From: Beta vulgaris subsp. vulgaris | Taxonomy: Eukaryota > Streptophyta > Magnoliopsida > Caryophyllales > Amaranthaceae | DNA length: 64,000 nt | Reading direction: 5' to 3' | Assembly (NCBI RefSeq): GCF_026745355.1 | Contig: NC_079207.1 | Location: 15,586,650-15,650,649 of the forward strand | In this document: piece by piece, positions 34,401-43,581 of the stretch | Layout: every line of letters begins with the position of its first letter | Numbering within the stretch: the first letter of the stretch is position 1 | The notes under the pieces: generated by a model | Seen by the model: the letters and a program-made list of their open reading frames with translations, nothing else | The model's database searches: none | Told to the model about the DNA's origin: nothing | Position numbers and translations under genes: made by a program

Positions 34401-36200
34401 TGATCAAAGATCGACTCAAGATACTAGTGAAGTAGTGAGTCAAGTTGAACTACGCCAAACTCGAGTTTAACTCGCACAATACGCACCCCTACCTAAACAA
34501 TTCATGTTTTTTTGTAGTACTAATGGCCTGTTCTTTTCGGCATAAAATAGCTGAACTGAACTAAACTGAATTGAACTGAAATGAATAGTGATATGTAAGA
34601 GTAAAAGTATTGTCAAGAGTTTAACTGAACTGAACTGGATTGAACTGGTCTGAACTGAATTGAACTGAAAATAAGCTTGGGAGAACAGACGCTTACGAGG
34701 AGTATTAAATATGAAGAAACGATTAAATATAAGATACTTACAAAAGCTGTGTAGAGCTGGGTTGGCAGCTGCAATATCACATACAAACAAAACAAACCCA
34801 AAAAAGAAGTTAATTATATTGAAGATCCTAACTAAAACAAAAGCAGCGAATAATTTAGCCATAATAAGGCGTAAAGCCAAACATGGTGCTGAGCAGGCTC
34901 TATCTTCCATGAATTAAGAAATCAAACAATATTACTTAACAAAAATTAATGATTATTTTTGGGAAAGGAGGAAATAACGGGAGGAAGCAGATAGTGGTCC
35001 AATAAGAGATATACATGCCAAAAATGGTGGATGGTTGTAGTTTAGCCGTTTAGGTGTAACTGTCTTCTGTCAAAGCCTAGTTGCTAACATGCATGAAATG
35101 AAATGACCACTTCTCGCTTCATCATGTTTGGCTTTTTTCCCCCAAAAAACTGCTCTTTTTTCTCTAATTTGTTACATTCTCTCTAAATTTTCTCAACTTG
35201 CTAGACAGCTACTATTCGAATTCATAAATAACTGTCTACTTTACCATTTGTCACTAAAGCAAGATTTTTGAGCGACGTCTCGATTAGCAAGCCAATCAGC
35301 AGCGCGATTGTGTTCGCTACATATATGTAGTTATGTACCACTTGTATGGTCCATTTCGGATAATTTTGGAACATGAAGCATCTCATTTACCACTAGATGT
35401 AAGTCTAATGACCCATGCTTGTGATTTGTATATGAGTCTCAACTCTCAGGCTTTGCTAACTATTTTTTTTCAAAAATAGATTTTAACCCTCTATATATGA
35501 CGACACTATGAAGCAATAGTATGAGGCAATCTTTCTAGTTTACCTAAACATCACTAGAAAAAATAAACCTTTCAAGTACAGTAATAAATAATAAAAATCA
35601 CTATAGGAAAAAGGGCAAAAAAATGAAAGTGAAGCTCACGGTTTTAACCGAGACTACTACGGTTTTTAATGCAAGAAATTCTAGGATATCGAGTGTCAAA
35701 ACTCATATACGATTGACATTACTCACCGTAGCAGGCTCTAGAAGGCAACCGACTAGATTAAAAATATCACTGAAAAAAAAAAAAAAGAATTTGTTAGATT
35801 CACTTATATAAAATGTCACTCAAAACATGTAGTATATCATATCTTAAATGGGTATATAATTATCCTAAAATACCAAGTTTGAATAGGATTATTAGTACTA
35901 AAAAAAAGAGTGGGAGAGAATATAAAAGAATGAATGAATTTACCCAAAAAACCAACCAAGGAGGAAGAGAAGAGAAACGCCATGGCTAGACTTAGTGCGG
36001 AAATTGGTGATAATTTGAGGGACTTCAGCAACACCCCAAGCTAATAAACTAACAATTCCAAAAGCGAAAGAAAAATGATCTCTTAAATTGCAAAGACAAT
36101 CTTTAAAATACTTGTTAGCCCACCACGCACAAGGTTTCTTCTCTCTCCAGCAGTATGACACTTTATTTTGGAATGCCATCTGCATATACGACTTCGTCAT
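28425..36200 (-). CDS. PQ-loop repeat vacuolar amino acid transporter, 12 exons
   Basis: Exons in sense: 36200-35944, 35769-35727, 34768-34742, 32198-32100, 31981-31881, 31763-31577, 30532-30428, 30325-30230, 30110-30090, 29989-29931, 28751-28661, 28523-28425. Every intron is GT..AG, phases agree, and the sum is 1185 nt (394 codons plus stop). PQ motif 1 is VAEVPQIITNFRTKSSHGVS (residues 57-76). PQ motif 2 is MGGRIPQIIWNIKRGS (about 294-309). Helices surround both, with a long hydrophilic Ser/Pro-rich loop at about 143-245. Length and layout match plant homologues of LAAT-1/Ypq1/PQLC2, which export cationic amino acids from lysosome or vacuole. The tail carries YYKHMRKRNTREE. Exon 9 is a 21-nt microexon. 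The ATG at 36200 is the first in frame; MQMAF (residue 6) or MAF (residue 8) could be used instead. Substrate is inferred from the family. Confidence 0.93.
28857..28980. repeat. hAT-like CTCGAGCT scrap in intron 10
   Basis: AGCTCGAGCTTGGGG, GAGCTCAAGCTCAT and CTCGGCTTGGCTTTAGCTCG resemble the filler of the relic at 27405. No ends are preserved. Confidence 0.4.
29070..29320. mobile_element. Stowaway MITE in intron 10
   Basis: 251 bp, TIRs CTTCCTCCGTTCCATAATAA and its mirror TTATTATGGAACGGAGGAAG, TA on each side. It accounts for the overlapping ORFs on both strands here. Confidence 0.93.
29336..29576. mobile_element. Second Stowaway-like MITE in intron 10
   Basis: 241 bp, TIRs CTATCTCTGTTTTTATTTAG and its mirror CTAAATAAAAGCAGAGGTAG, TA on each side. 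Only about 13 bases separate it from the previous MITE. The TIR extends through AGTTGCAACATT. Confidence 0.9.
31282..31304. repeat. Poly-C/poly-A tract in intron 6
   Basis: A run of about 17 C followed by A residues. It is a likely site of length variation. Confidence 0.85.
32979..34117. mobile_element. Long-TIR element in intron 3 with captured frame
   Basis: Inverted repeats of about 350 bp (32979-33330 and 33748-34117). They share ATTCTACATGG, CCTTCAAGTTTAGACTTTTC, AAAACCTAATTTACTAAC-type sequence and AAAACATCGCAATGCAATCT. The mid-piece (33331-33747) is unique. The end GGGAAATTCTACATGG resembles the GGGAAATTCC end of the MITE at 63086, which hints at a Mutator-like origin, but no 9-bp duplication is visible. 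Confidence 0.75.
33335..33490 (-). pseudogene. Captured coding-like fragment, unknown
   Basis: Minus-strand frame of about 50 codons reading KEQARLVNNIAEAWKVGF, QSLKPVLLEYRGDRYKQHK, then RNRVV. It sits in the unique middle of the long-TIR element. Its composition is coding-like against AT-rich flanks. I do not recognise the family. A stop lies three codons upstream, so it is probably an internal exon piece. Confidence 0.4.
34330..34495 (-). repeat. hAT-like relic in intron 3
   Basis: On the minus strand it opens TAGGGGTGCGTATTGTGCGA and continues with CTCGAG-type filler (ACTCGAGTTTGG). This fits a hAT end. The other end is not found. Confidence 0.4.
34522..34691. mobile_element. Tourist-like MITE of GAACT family, degenerate
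   Basis: Starts GGCCTGTTCTTTTCGGCATAAAA and ends AATAAGCTTGGGAGAACAG, like 36479-36677. It is filled with TGAACTGAACT repeats. Target duplication is not clear. It lies in intron 3, close to exon 3. Confidence 0.75.
35265..35460 (-). pseudogene. LINE RNase H fragment in intron 2
   Basis: On the minus strand the sequence around 35270-35330 reads NRAADWLANRDVAQ, the conserved C-terminus of the RNase H of plant LINEs (compare AADWLANRDVE in the LINE at 863). About 130 further bases upstream keep weak similarity. No poly(A) or target duplication found. Confidence 0.65.
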
Positions 36201-36340
36201 CTCTATTCTCTCTCTTCTTTTCTCTTCTTTCTCTCTCTTTACCTAGTACGTCTATGCTAACTTACAAATTTAAGTAGAAGCCTAGGAGGGTGTGGGTGCA
36301 ATTTTATAGTACTGGACAGTGGACACTATTATACTAGTAG

Positions 36341-36352
36341 GATATTTTTATA
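36341..36352 (-). promoter_or_regulatory. Possible TATA box of the PQ-loop gene
   Basis: TATAAAAATATC on the minus strand, about 145 bases upstream of the ATG. The leader between them contains a GA-rich stretch (about 36205-36240), common in plant 5' UTRs. Confidence 0.45.
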
Positions 36353-36478
36353 GATGAAGTATTTTTGAGTCGAGGATAATTTTTTTTGTAAATTTATGTG
36401 TTTTTCCTGTTTTATATTAATTGATACAATTACTATGGGTACATAAATTTAGTTGGATCTTATGATATTAGATATTTA

Positions 36479-36677
36479 GGGTCTGTTCTCTTCGGCATAA
36501 AACAGTTAAACTGAACTGAACTGAACTGATCTGAACTGAATTGAACTGAACTGAACTGAACTGATTTGAACTGAACTGAATAGTGATATGTGAGAGTAAA
36601 AGTATTGTCAAGAGCTGACCTGAACTGAACTAGTATGAACTGAACTGAACTGAAAATAAGTTGGGGAGAACAGGCCC
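36479..36677. mobile_element. Tourist-like MITE of GAACT family, upstream of the gene
   Basis: 199 bp. TIRs GGGTCTGTTCTCTTCGGC and, mirrored, GGGCCTGTTCTCCCC. TTA target duplication on both sides (36476-36478, 36678-36680). The interior is a tandem array of GAACT with variants. The TTA duplication places it with PIF/Harbinger-type MITEs. It sits about 130 bases upstream of the possible TATA box. Confidence 0.88.
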
Positions 36678-36680
36678 TTA

Positions 36681-37241
36681 GTTGGACCTTATGACATGTC
36701 GTAGAATTACATGTCAATTGATATAAACAATGTTTAGTTATTGTTTAATATTTTCATTTTAAACATTTTTCTTACTTATTTTATTTGTCCCATAGTAATG
36801 GATGTAATTTCTAATATTGTGAGGTCCAACTAAATCTTATATTGTTTATCTCTATTTGCAAAAGGCCCTAGATAATACTCATAGTAAAAGATTACATAGA
36901 TTATCATACTCATCCTTAAAAAAAATGTAAATTTCATAATTTACTCAACATAATGGACAAAAAAACTTTCAACCACTAGCAATAAAAAAGAAGTCAAATA
37001 AAAACTCTAAATTTATATATGAGTCAAAATGTAACGATTGATATAGGACACATGGATTATTCGGGTGCTTTTAAGTCATCACATCTAAGGTCGATAGTGT
37101 TCAACGTAACTAAGGTAATGTCTTTATAGTTGGTTTCAACTTTCACTTCTGTTGGAGTCGTGTGGTGATTAGGTCATGTTGATTAGATATCGTCGGTTTC
37201 CATTTGAGTCTTGGTCTAGTTGGGACAATATGTATGGGATT
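36681..37241. other. AT-rich upstream region
   Basis: No gene or border seen between the MITE and the LTR-like block. Confidence 0.5.
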
Positions 37242-37850
37242 TGTTGTAGCCCAAAAATCAAGGGCTATCAAGATGACAAGTGGTCTCATCGGAGCCCTAC
37301 ACGTGGCAGGTGCTCATAAAGGTAAAGTACAAAGGGCCAGAAAGCTGCAGGGCTAAAAGTATATCTCCTGAAGAAAGTGTACTAATAAAGTCCCTCTCTT
37401 GGCCCAAAGGTTGTACTTAGGCCCAGCAAAAGTAGTCTGCACCTTTGTATGAAAGTGAGGTGTACTGACCAATCAATTACTGCCACGTATCACCATTTTA
37501 TTGATTAGCCAATCAGATGCTCCCAAATTAGGGTGACATCAAGGTACAACAGTCATTTCAAACAGTATAAATAGTCCTTGATTTCAGGGTGAAAGGTACG
37601 TTTTTCAGAGCATAGTACTGTTATTCTGTCATAAATTCTTCTCTCTCTCTCTACTTTCTCTCTCTAAAAGTTCCTTCACATCCCTGTTATCTGACTTAAG
37701 CATCGGAGGGAGAAATACCACCCAAACCTCCAGGGTGGGTCCCTTTTTTGCAGGTTGCTGGTCAGAAGATTGCATAGGGAATTGGGTCAATCATTGCTGC
37801 ACAAGTCTCCAGTTTTAGAACCTATCTTTGGGAGTTGTGATATTTAATTA
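37242..37850 (+). mobile_element. Probable Ty3/Gypsy solo LTR (Tat-like)
   Basis: Starts TGTTGTAGCCCAAAAATC. It has CCACGTG-like and TATAAATA motifs (37566-37573), a CT-rich leader, then CTGACTTAAGCATCGGAGGG, a sequence typical of LTR ends of plant Tat-lineage Gypsy elements. No gag-pol lies nearby, so it is a solo LTR. The right end is uncertain by tens of bases because I could not match a target duplication. Confidence 0.65.
37566..37573 (+). promoter_or_regulatory. TATA box of the solo LTR
   Basis: TATAAATA followed by about 60 bases and a (CT)n leader, the expected layout of an LTR promoter. It points away from the PQ-loop gene. Confidence 0.55.
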
Positions 37851-38241
37851 CTAGTTTCATACTACGTAACAGGATTCATGTTAATCTGGTTTATATTTGA
37901 ATAGTTTGTGCAAAATTAATTAAGGTTAAGGTCAAGATTCAAAATTGTTATTCTAGGATTTAGGTTATGTGAATTGGGTTGTTGTCAATTTCAATTAAGT
38001 TCAATATAGGTCTTTGTGATTAGATTAATATAGGTCAAGTGGGTTTTTCTCTATGTAATCCACATATAATAAAATAAGAAATTAGAAATTGCATGGTATA
38101 AAATTTGATTCCGTGAATACAGACTTATGTACTAAATTTTAAACCACTAAAACAAGTGATATTCATTTGATCATTTTAACGTAAATCATTTGTATATACG
38201 CAAATACAATTACCTAAAGCATAGTGTGGGCTTAAAAACTA
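37851..38241. other. AT-rich spacer, nothing recognised
   Basis: Between the solo LTR and the Stowaway-like MITE. No gene seen. Confidence 0.5.
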
Positions 38242-38501
38242 CTCCCTCCGTTTTTTTTAATCTACACACTTTCCTTTTTAGTCCGTTTCTTTTTAATCTA
38301 CACACTATTGCTTTTTCTATATTTGGTAACATATCACATCTACTTTCTCCTCTTTTTCCACCCATGTCATTCACTTTTTAATATTTTAACCCACTCTTTT
38401 GTTTCTTTCTCTCACTTTTCAGTTTCTCTTTCATACTTTTGTACTTCCTTCTTGGTTCTCCCCCAAAATGAATTGAGTAAATTAATATGAAACTGGAGGA
38501 G
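38242..38501. mobile_element. Stowaway-like MITE, diverged
   Basis: 260 bp, left TIR CTCCCTCCGTTTTTTTTAAT, right mirror CTCCTCCAGTTTCATATTAA, TA on both sides. Confidence 0.8.
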
Positions 38502-38503
38502 TA

Positions 38504-39025
38504 ATTTATATACATGATTTCAATTAATTAGATCATGATTCAAATAAGATGAAGTTGCGGTCATTGGTGAGTGACAATGTGGATGACCGACTATGAAATA
38601 AGATGTGTTGATGGTCAATTTTATTCTAACGAGATCAATTTGATCCTGGGTGTTCTAAAACGAAACAGAGTTGTAGCATACCAATTACCACCTTGCGCGA
38701 AATTGGGAAAATGATCATGACTGTTTAAAACGAAGTTGATTGATCTCATTTCATATATACGAATATATTTTAATTAGCATATGAAACTAATGTATCACTA
38801 CTCTTCAACACTAGGGCTCTCCGTTTAGATATGAGCATGAATATGACCACAATTCATGACAAAGTTCCAAGCTAGAAGATACTAAAGTGACCAATTTACA
38901 TTAGATCTGATCAATGATGTAATGCCTCGTGCTGACTCGTGCATGGATGTATCTGAATCATAATAGCGTCACTATGAAACGATATCACATCTTAACATTG
39001 TACAAGTACAAAGTTTAAATATTAC
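38504..39025. other. AT-rich spacer, nothing recognised
   Basis: No gene or element border seen before the Harbinger element. Confidence 0.5.
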
Positions 39026-39028
39026 TTA

Positions 39029-40583
39029 GGCTATGTTTAGTTCACCTGAAATTTTTTGATTTGAACTTATCTAAATTTATTTTTTCTGATCTGAACTTAT
39101 CTGATCTGAATTGAAATTATTTTTTCTGATCTGATCTTATTTTTTCTAATCTGATTTACAAGATCATATTTTATAAAATATATTATTACTATTATATTAT
39201 TACTTTGTAATTCATTATTATGCAATACATTATAAGATCTTATTTATAGTATTACTATTATTATCATTTTATTTTTATCACAATTTTTACACAACTTTTA
39301 ATAATAATAATAATTATTATTATTATCATTATTATTATAATAACAACGACAATAATTATAATCATAATAATTATTATTATTACTAAAAATAATTCTATAA
39401 CTCAAGTCATTAATTTATAAGAGCACTTCTAAAATGTTTCACACTTGAGAAGTCGGCAGACTCAACTTATTTTTTTATATATAAAATAAAATAAGATATA
39501 CAAACAACTATGAAATTTTACTTAAGTACTACTACTAATTTCTCTTTTATGTTACACACCACGCAACCTCCCCTAGTCCCCTCATTTGCTTTGTGAACAT
39601 TGATATTTTCATTTTTTTCTACATCCCCCTATGGGTATGAATTAGTAGAAAATTAAAGTTTGTTTTAATGCAACTATAATACAAGAAAAAATATTTAAAT
39701 TCTCATTTTTTTTAACAAGAAAATACTATTTGGTAGATGCTGGATATCCAAATACTATTGGATACTTGAGTCCATTTAAAGATAGAAATATAAGATATCA
39801 AATTCCCAAATTTCAAGATGGCCCCCCTCCAGAAGGCATGCAAGAAAACTTTAATTATGGTCACTCATCTCTCTGTACTACAATTGAAAGATGTTTTGGA
39901 ACCCTTAAAAAGAGATGGAAAATATTGTCAAACATGCCGAACATGGATATCCCATATCAATTGGCTATATATTATGGTTTTTGCATTCACACTCCAAAAT
40001 TTCATCCGATTGTATGAGTTGGATAACTGATTTCAACGACCGTAAATGTTGCACCAAGTAGAGCAGATTGTGATATGTTCAATGACTTGCGCAAGAAAGA
40101 AATGGATAGGGTGCAACTTCAAATAGCTAGAGAGATTTGGAATTCGGTAGGAAGAGGTATACCAAATCTAAATTTATAATTTGTATCTCGCACTTAGCTT
40201 ATTTTAAAATGTAATATGAACTTAGTAGTTTCGTTGCCATGAATTTGAGCTATCATATTTTATATATTTCTTAGTTTTGCACCAATCTTATGTTCTTAAC
40301 ATTATTTAATAACAATAAAATAACTTAAAATAATGATAACAATGACACTTATAATGATAAAAACGAGATTAATAATTACCAATATTAATAATTAATAAGT
40401 ACAATAGCAATAATAATAATCCTTTTGAACAAATGTACTAGTAAATAATAGTAATATTGAGTTTTTAAATATAAGCATGATCTGATCTAAACTTATCTAA
40501 TCTGAACTTATTTTTTCTGATTTGATTTGATCTGATCTGATCTGATTTGAAATGAGCAAAAATAAGGTGAACTGAACATAGCC
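39029..40583 (+). mobile_element. PIF/Harbinger element, deletion derivative
   Basis: 1555 bp with TIRs GGCTATGTTTAGTTCACCTG and the mirror at 40583 (CAGTTCACCTTATT side), and TTA target duplications at 39026-39028 and 40584-40586. Both ends carry GATCTGAACTTATCT-type repeats. The interior keeps only the C-terminal half of a transposase. The same TIR family gives the 376-bp MITE at 43203-43578. Confidence 0.92.
39719..40182 (+). pseudogene. Harbinger transposase C-terminal fragment (DDE_Tnp_4)
   Basis: Reads KYYLVDAGYPNTIGYLSPF (second catalytic Asp region), then YGHSSLCTTIERCFGTLKKR (the third acidic residue is the Glu of IERCFG). After a frameshift near 40005 the tail DLRKKEMDRVQLQIAREIWN follows to a stop near 40180. 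The family is the DDE endonuclease of PIF/Harbinger. The N-terminal half with the first Asp is missing and the frame is broken, so it is inactive. Confidence 0.88.
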
Positions 40584-40586
40584 TTA

Positions 40587-41030
40587 ATCTATTACCAACA
40601 TATCACCTTGAAAACAGAAATTTTTTAGGATTTTTTAAACTAAAATAATACAAAATTTTTACCAATCTTTCACAATAATAGAAATTTTTGATTATTTTAA
40701 ATAATGCAAACTTTTGCCCCACTAGGGCAAGATGACTTCCAATTGAATAACAAGTAAAAAAAAACAACTTTATTCTTTCTCCATCCTCCTCACCCTCTAC
40801 CTGAACCACCCCACAGCCCTTCACCCAACGCACGACACTAGCGAAACCACCCCCCACCGCATGACCATCAGCGACCACTAGTACCCTCACCGGCCGAATT
40901 CTCACCAACAGTACCCCCCACACCTCTTTCTCTCTCCTCCTCCTAATTTTCTCCCCCAACCACCTTAAACCACAAAATCTTGGGTTTCCTCTACCACATA
41001 ACCATGAAACCACCACAAAAGAGCAATCCT
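40587..41030. other. Spacer with a C-rich stretch
   Basis: 40760-41000 is unusually C-rich on the plus strand (CACCCTCTACCTGAACCACC). The minus-strand ORF at 40603-41121 covers it but has no recognisable domain. Confidence 0.45.
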
Positions 41031-41300
41031 CATTATCCATTGCCGACGTCGACGAGCTCAATGTGAGGTCGAGGCTTTGGAAAGATAAAAGTCGCAATCG
41101 GAGGCAAAAATCGTCGACCACGAGAGCGAGATCGAGTCTCTAAGGAGAAAGAAACACGCATCACCGTAATACCTCAAGGCGACATAATCCATTCCTAAGC
41201 GAGCTTTCGAGCTCAAAGGCCATGTTAGGCGTCCTTTTCTTTGCGCTGAACAAAGGCGAGGAGTTGAATCGCAAAAATCATGAGTTGAAGGTGGGTACGT
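41030..41300 (+). pseudogene. Coiled-coil gene fragment, broken
   Basis: Several frames in turn read coiled-coil-like pieces: EVEALER, then AKIVDHESEIESLRRKKHA, SIPKRAFELKGH and FFALNKGEELNRKNHELK. The heptad-like spacing and the change of frames suggest a decayed piece of a long coiled-coil protein gene. I cannot say which one. Confidence 0.4.
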
Positions 41301-41525
41301 GGTTGTGGTGGAGGGGATGGGTAAGTGGTTTCGTGGTGAGGGAGGGTGCGTAGTGGTTTCGATGTGGCTAAAGTGGTTTCAGGGTGGGGAAGATAAGTGC
41401 AAAAAACATTAAGTGCAAAGAACATTAACTAATCCAAACTAAAGATCAAAAAGTTTCAATTGACCTTAATTAGTTATTATAGAAAAACACTAACTAATGT
41501 GATTAATAAGTGAAGTAAAAATAAT

Positions 41526-41780
41526 GTAAGTCCACATATAAATTTCGAGCTCTAAACTATTAGGTTAAAATACCTAACTAACTTGTCTATATTATTAACT
41601 AATATGCAAAAAATATTAACTAATATATCATGATTAGAGTCTAAGTGTGAAAGAGCATCAACTAACCACAACAACCAACAACTAATCCACAACAAGCAAC
41701 AACTAATCGACAACCAATAGTGTAAGTCCAAATATAAATTTCGAGCTCTAAACTATTGGGTTAAAATACCTAACTAATTC
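41526..41780. repeat. Direct repeat, 195-bp period
   Basis: GTAAGTCCACATATAAATTTCGAG-type sequence through TTAAAATACCTAACTAA at 41527-41580 recurs at 41722-41775 with two substitutions. Confidence 0.85.
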
Positions 41781-41814
41781 ACCAAAATTATTAACTTATA
41801 TAATAGAGTCTAAG

Positions 41815-42091
41815 TAGAGGTGATCATGGCCGGGCCGGGTTCGCCGGGCCGCAGCCAAAAAATTTGCCTACTCAACGGGTTGGGCCAGGCCTAATTTCGG
41901 GCCGATTTTTTGTGCCCAAAGCCCGCTATTTTGGGCCAAAAACGGGCCGGGCCAAAAAAATAGATGAAAAAGTCGTTTTAGGCTAGCCCGAAACCCAAAA
42001 AAATTCGGGTCGGGCCCGGCCGCTGGCCGAAAGATTCTGCCCAAAACCCGGCCCAAAAATGGGTCAGGGCGGGCCAAAATGATCAGCTCTT
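41815..42091. mobile_element. hAT-type MITE, GGGCCGGGC-rich
   Basis: 277 bp. TIRs TAGAGGTGATCATGGCCGGG and the mirror at the right (AAGAGCTGATCATTTTGGCC). An 8-bp target duplication with one mismatch, AGTCTAAG (41807-41814) and AGTCTTAG (42092-42099), fits hAT. The interior is rich in GGGCC units, against very AT-rich flanks. Confidence 0.82.
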
Positions 42092-42100
42092 AGTCTTAGT

Positions 42101-42612
42101 GAGATTCCATTGATTATTTTACTGTTTCCTAACACAATCTCTACCGGAAAATTCCTGTCGTTCATGTTCCAACGGTAGTAATCCATGGTGCTAAATTTAT
42201 CACCGACATCGTATTTGGACCGTCATTACGAATAGAAGATGATGCGAATACACCTTTTGAAACGACACCGTAAGATTCGATTGCAATCGGGTCAAAATAA
42301 TACGGGGAGGAGATTTCGTTTCCTCTACCAATTGAGATAGATATAACATCAACACCATCATTAACAGCAGCAGCAAAAGCAGCTAAAAAATTGGAATCGA
42401 AACAACCTGAACTCTTCCAACATACTTTATAAACAGCTAGCCTTGCTTTCGGAGCAACCCCTTTTGCAACCCCCCGGTGCATACCCGGTCATATTTGCGT
42501 TAAACGAGAACCTACCTATAGCAGTTGACGTCGTGTGGGTCCCATGACCATCGGCATCTCTCGGAAAGTATGAAACCGACGTTGTATTACCGACTCCAAA
42601 CCTTGGTTTTAG
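42101..42612 (-). pseudogene. Subtilisin-like protease (SBT) fragment, frameshifted
   Basis: In sense: SVSYFPRDADGHGTHTTSTA with the catalytic His (GHGTH), then GVAKGVAPKARLAVYKVCWK, DGVDVISISIGRG, RNDGPNTMSVINLAPWITTV (oxyanion Asn kept, but the usual SAGN is SIRN), then DRNFPVEIVLGNS. Plant subtilases are secreted serine proteases of about 750 residues. Only the middle part is here, without the Asp and Ser catalytic regions. One frameshift lies in the G run at about 42473-42478 and a second near 42165. The hAT MITE abuts the downstream end. Confidence 0.9.
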
Positions 42613-43199
42613 ACGGACTCCCTCAGTCCAATGTTAAACTTAGGGTTAACATGAGATTGTCTTTTATAACATTTTGCGATAAATAAAACTAACGCATATG
42701 ATAAAAAGGAACCAAAGATAATAATTCAACAATTATAACATGAAAATCCATTTCTTAATCAAACTAGACAAAGCCCACAACTACAACATTTGTATTTGAC
42801 ATAATAAGTTTTATGTGAAATCAGAAAATACAAATAAGATCTAAAAAATATATACAGATGATATCTAAAACAATACAAATTTATTTAGTTCACCATAAAG
42901 CTAAAATGCAGTTTCAAAGATTCAATTACATCTACAAAATTAACAAAAAATTAGATAAAAAATACAGATTCAAAGGTGAGGACAACTAGCCACAACTACG
43001 TAGAAGTTTGAGAACGAGCCACAATTGATTCGCGTACTTGTGCATCATCCATAAATTAATACACATCCATAAATTAATTATTAAATATCAAAATAATATG
43101 TTTGTGCATCAGGAATAAAACAAAACTTTTATGCAATTTCTATTCTAAAATATATGACATATTTACTATTTTAGGTCGAAAAGTTATTTTATATGGTAT
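42613..43199. other. AT-rich spacer, nothing recognised
   Basis: No gene or border seen. Confidence 0.5.
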
Positions 43200-43202
43200 T
43201 TA

Positions 43203-43578
43203 GGCTATGTTTAGTTCACCTGAAATTTTCTGATATGAACTTATCTGATCTGAACTTATTTTTTCTGATCTGATCTGATCTGAACTTATTTTTTCTGAAC
43301 TGATCTGATTACAAGATCTTATCTTTTAGATTTCTCTCAATATATAAGAAAAAATATAGTCATGTGGGGTCTTGTTTGATTCGTCTCAATGAATACTTTA
43401 TTAATATTCAATTATTATAATTTTTACTAATAGGTAATGAAAGATATTTAATAGTAAAAATGAGTTTAAAAACTGACAGATCTGATCTGATCTGATCTGA
43501 ACTTATTTTTTTTGATCTGATCTGATCTGATCTGATTAGATCTGAAATAAGCAAAAATAAGGTGAACTGAACATAGCC
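43203..43578. mobile_element. Tourist-like MITE derived from the Harbinger family
   Basis: 376 bp, TIR GGCTATGTTTAGTTCACCTG and mirror CAGTTCACCTTATT..., TTA duplications at 43200-43202 and 43579-43581. It shares both ends with the transposase-bearing element at 39029. The middle (43325-43480) resembles the interior of the Stowaway MITE at 17770. Confidence 0.9.
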
Positions 43579-43581
43579 TTA

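Noticed and set aside
34711..34917. Plus-strand ORF over exon 3 of the PQ-loop gene
   Set aside because: Antisense shadow of intron and exon 3. No motif.
40603..41121. 172-codon minus-strand ORF
   Set aside because: Opposite to a C-rich block, with no domain. Length is explained by base composition.
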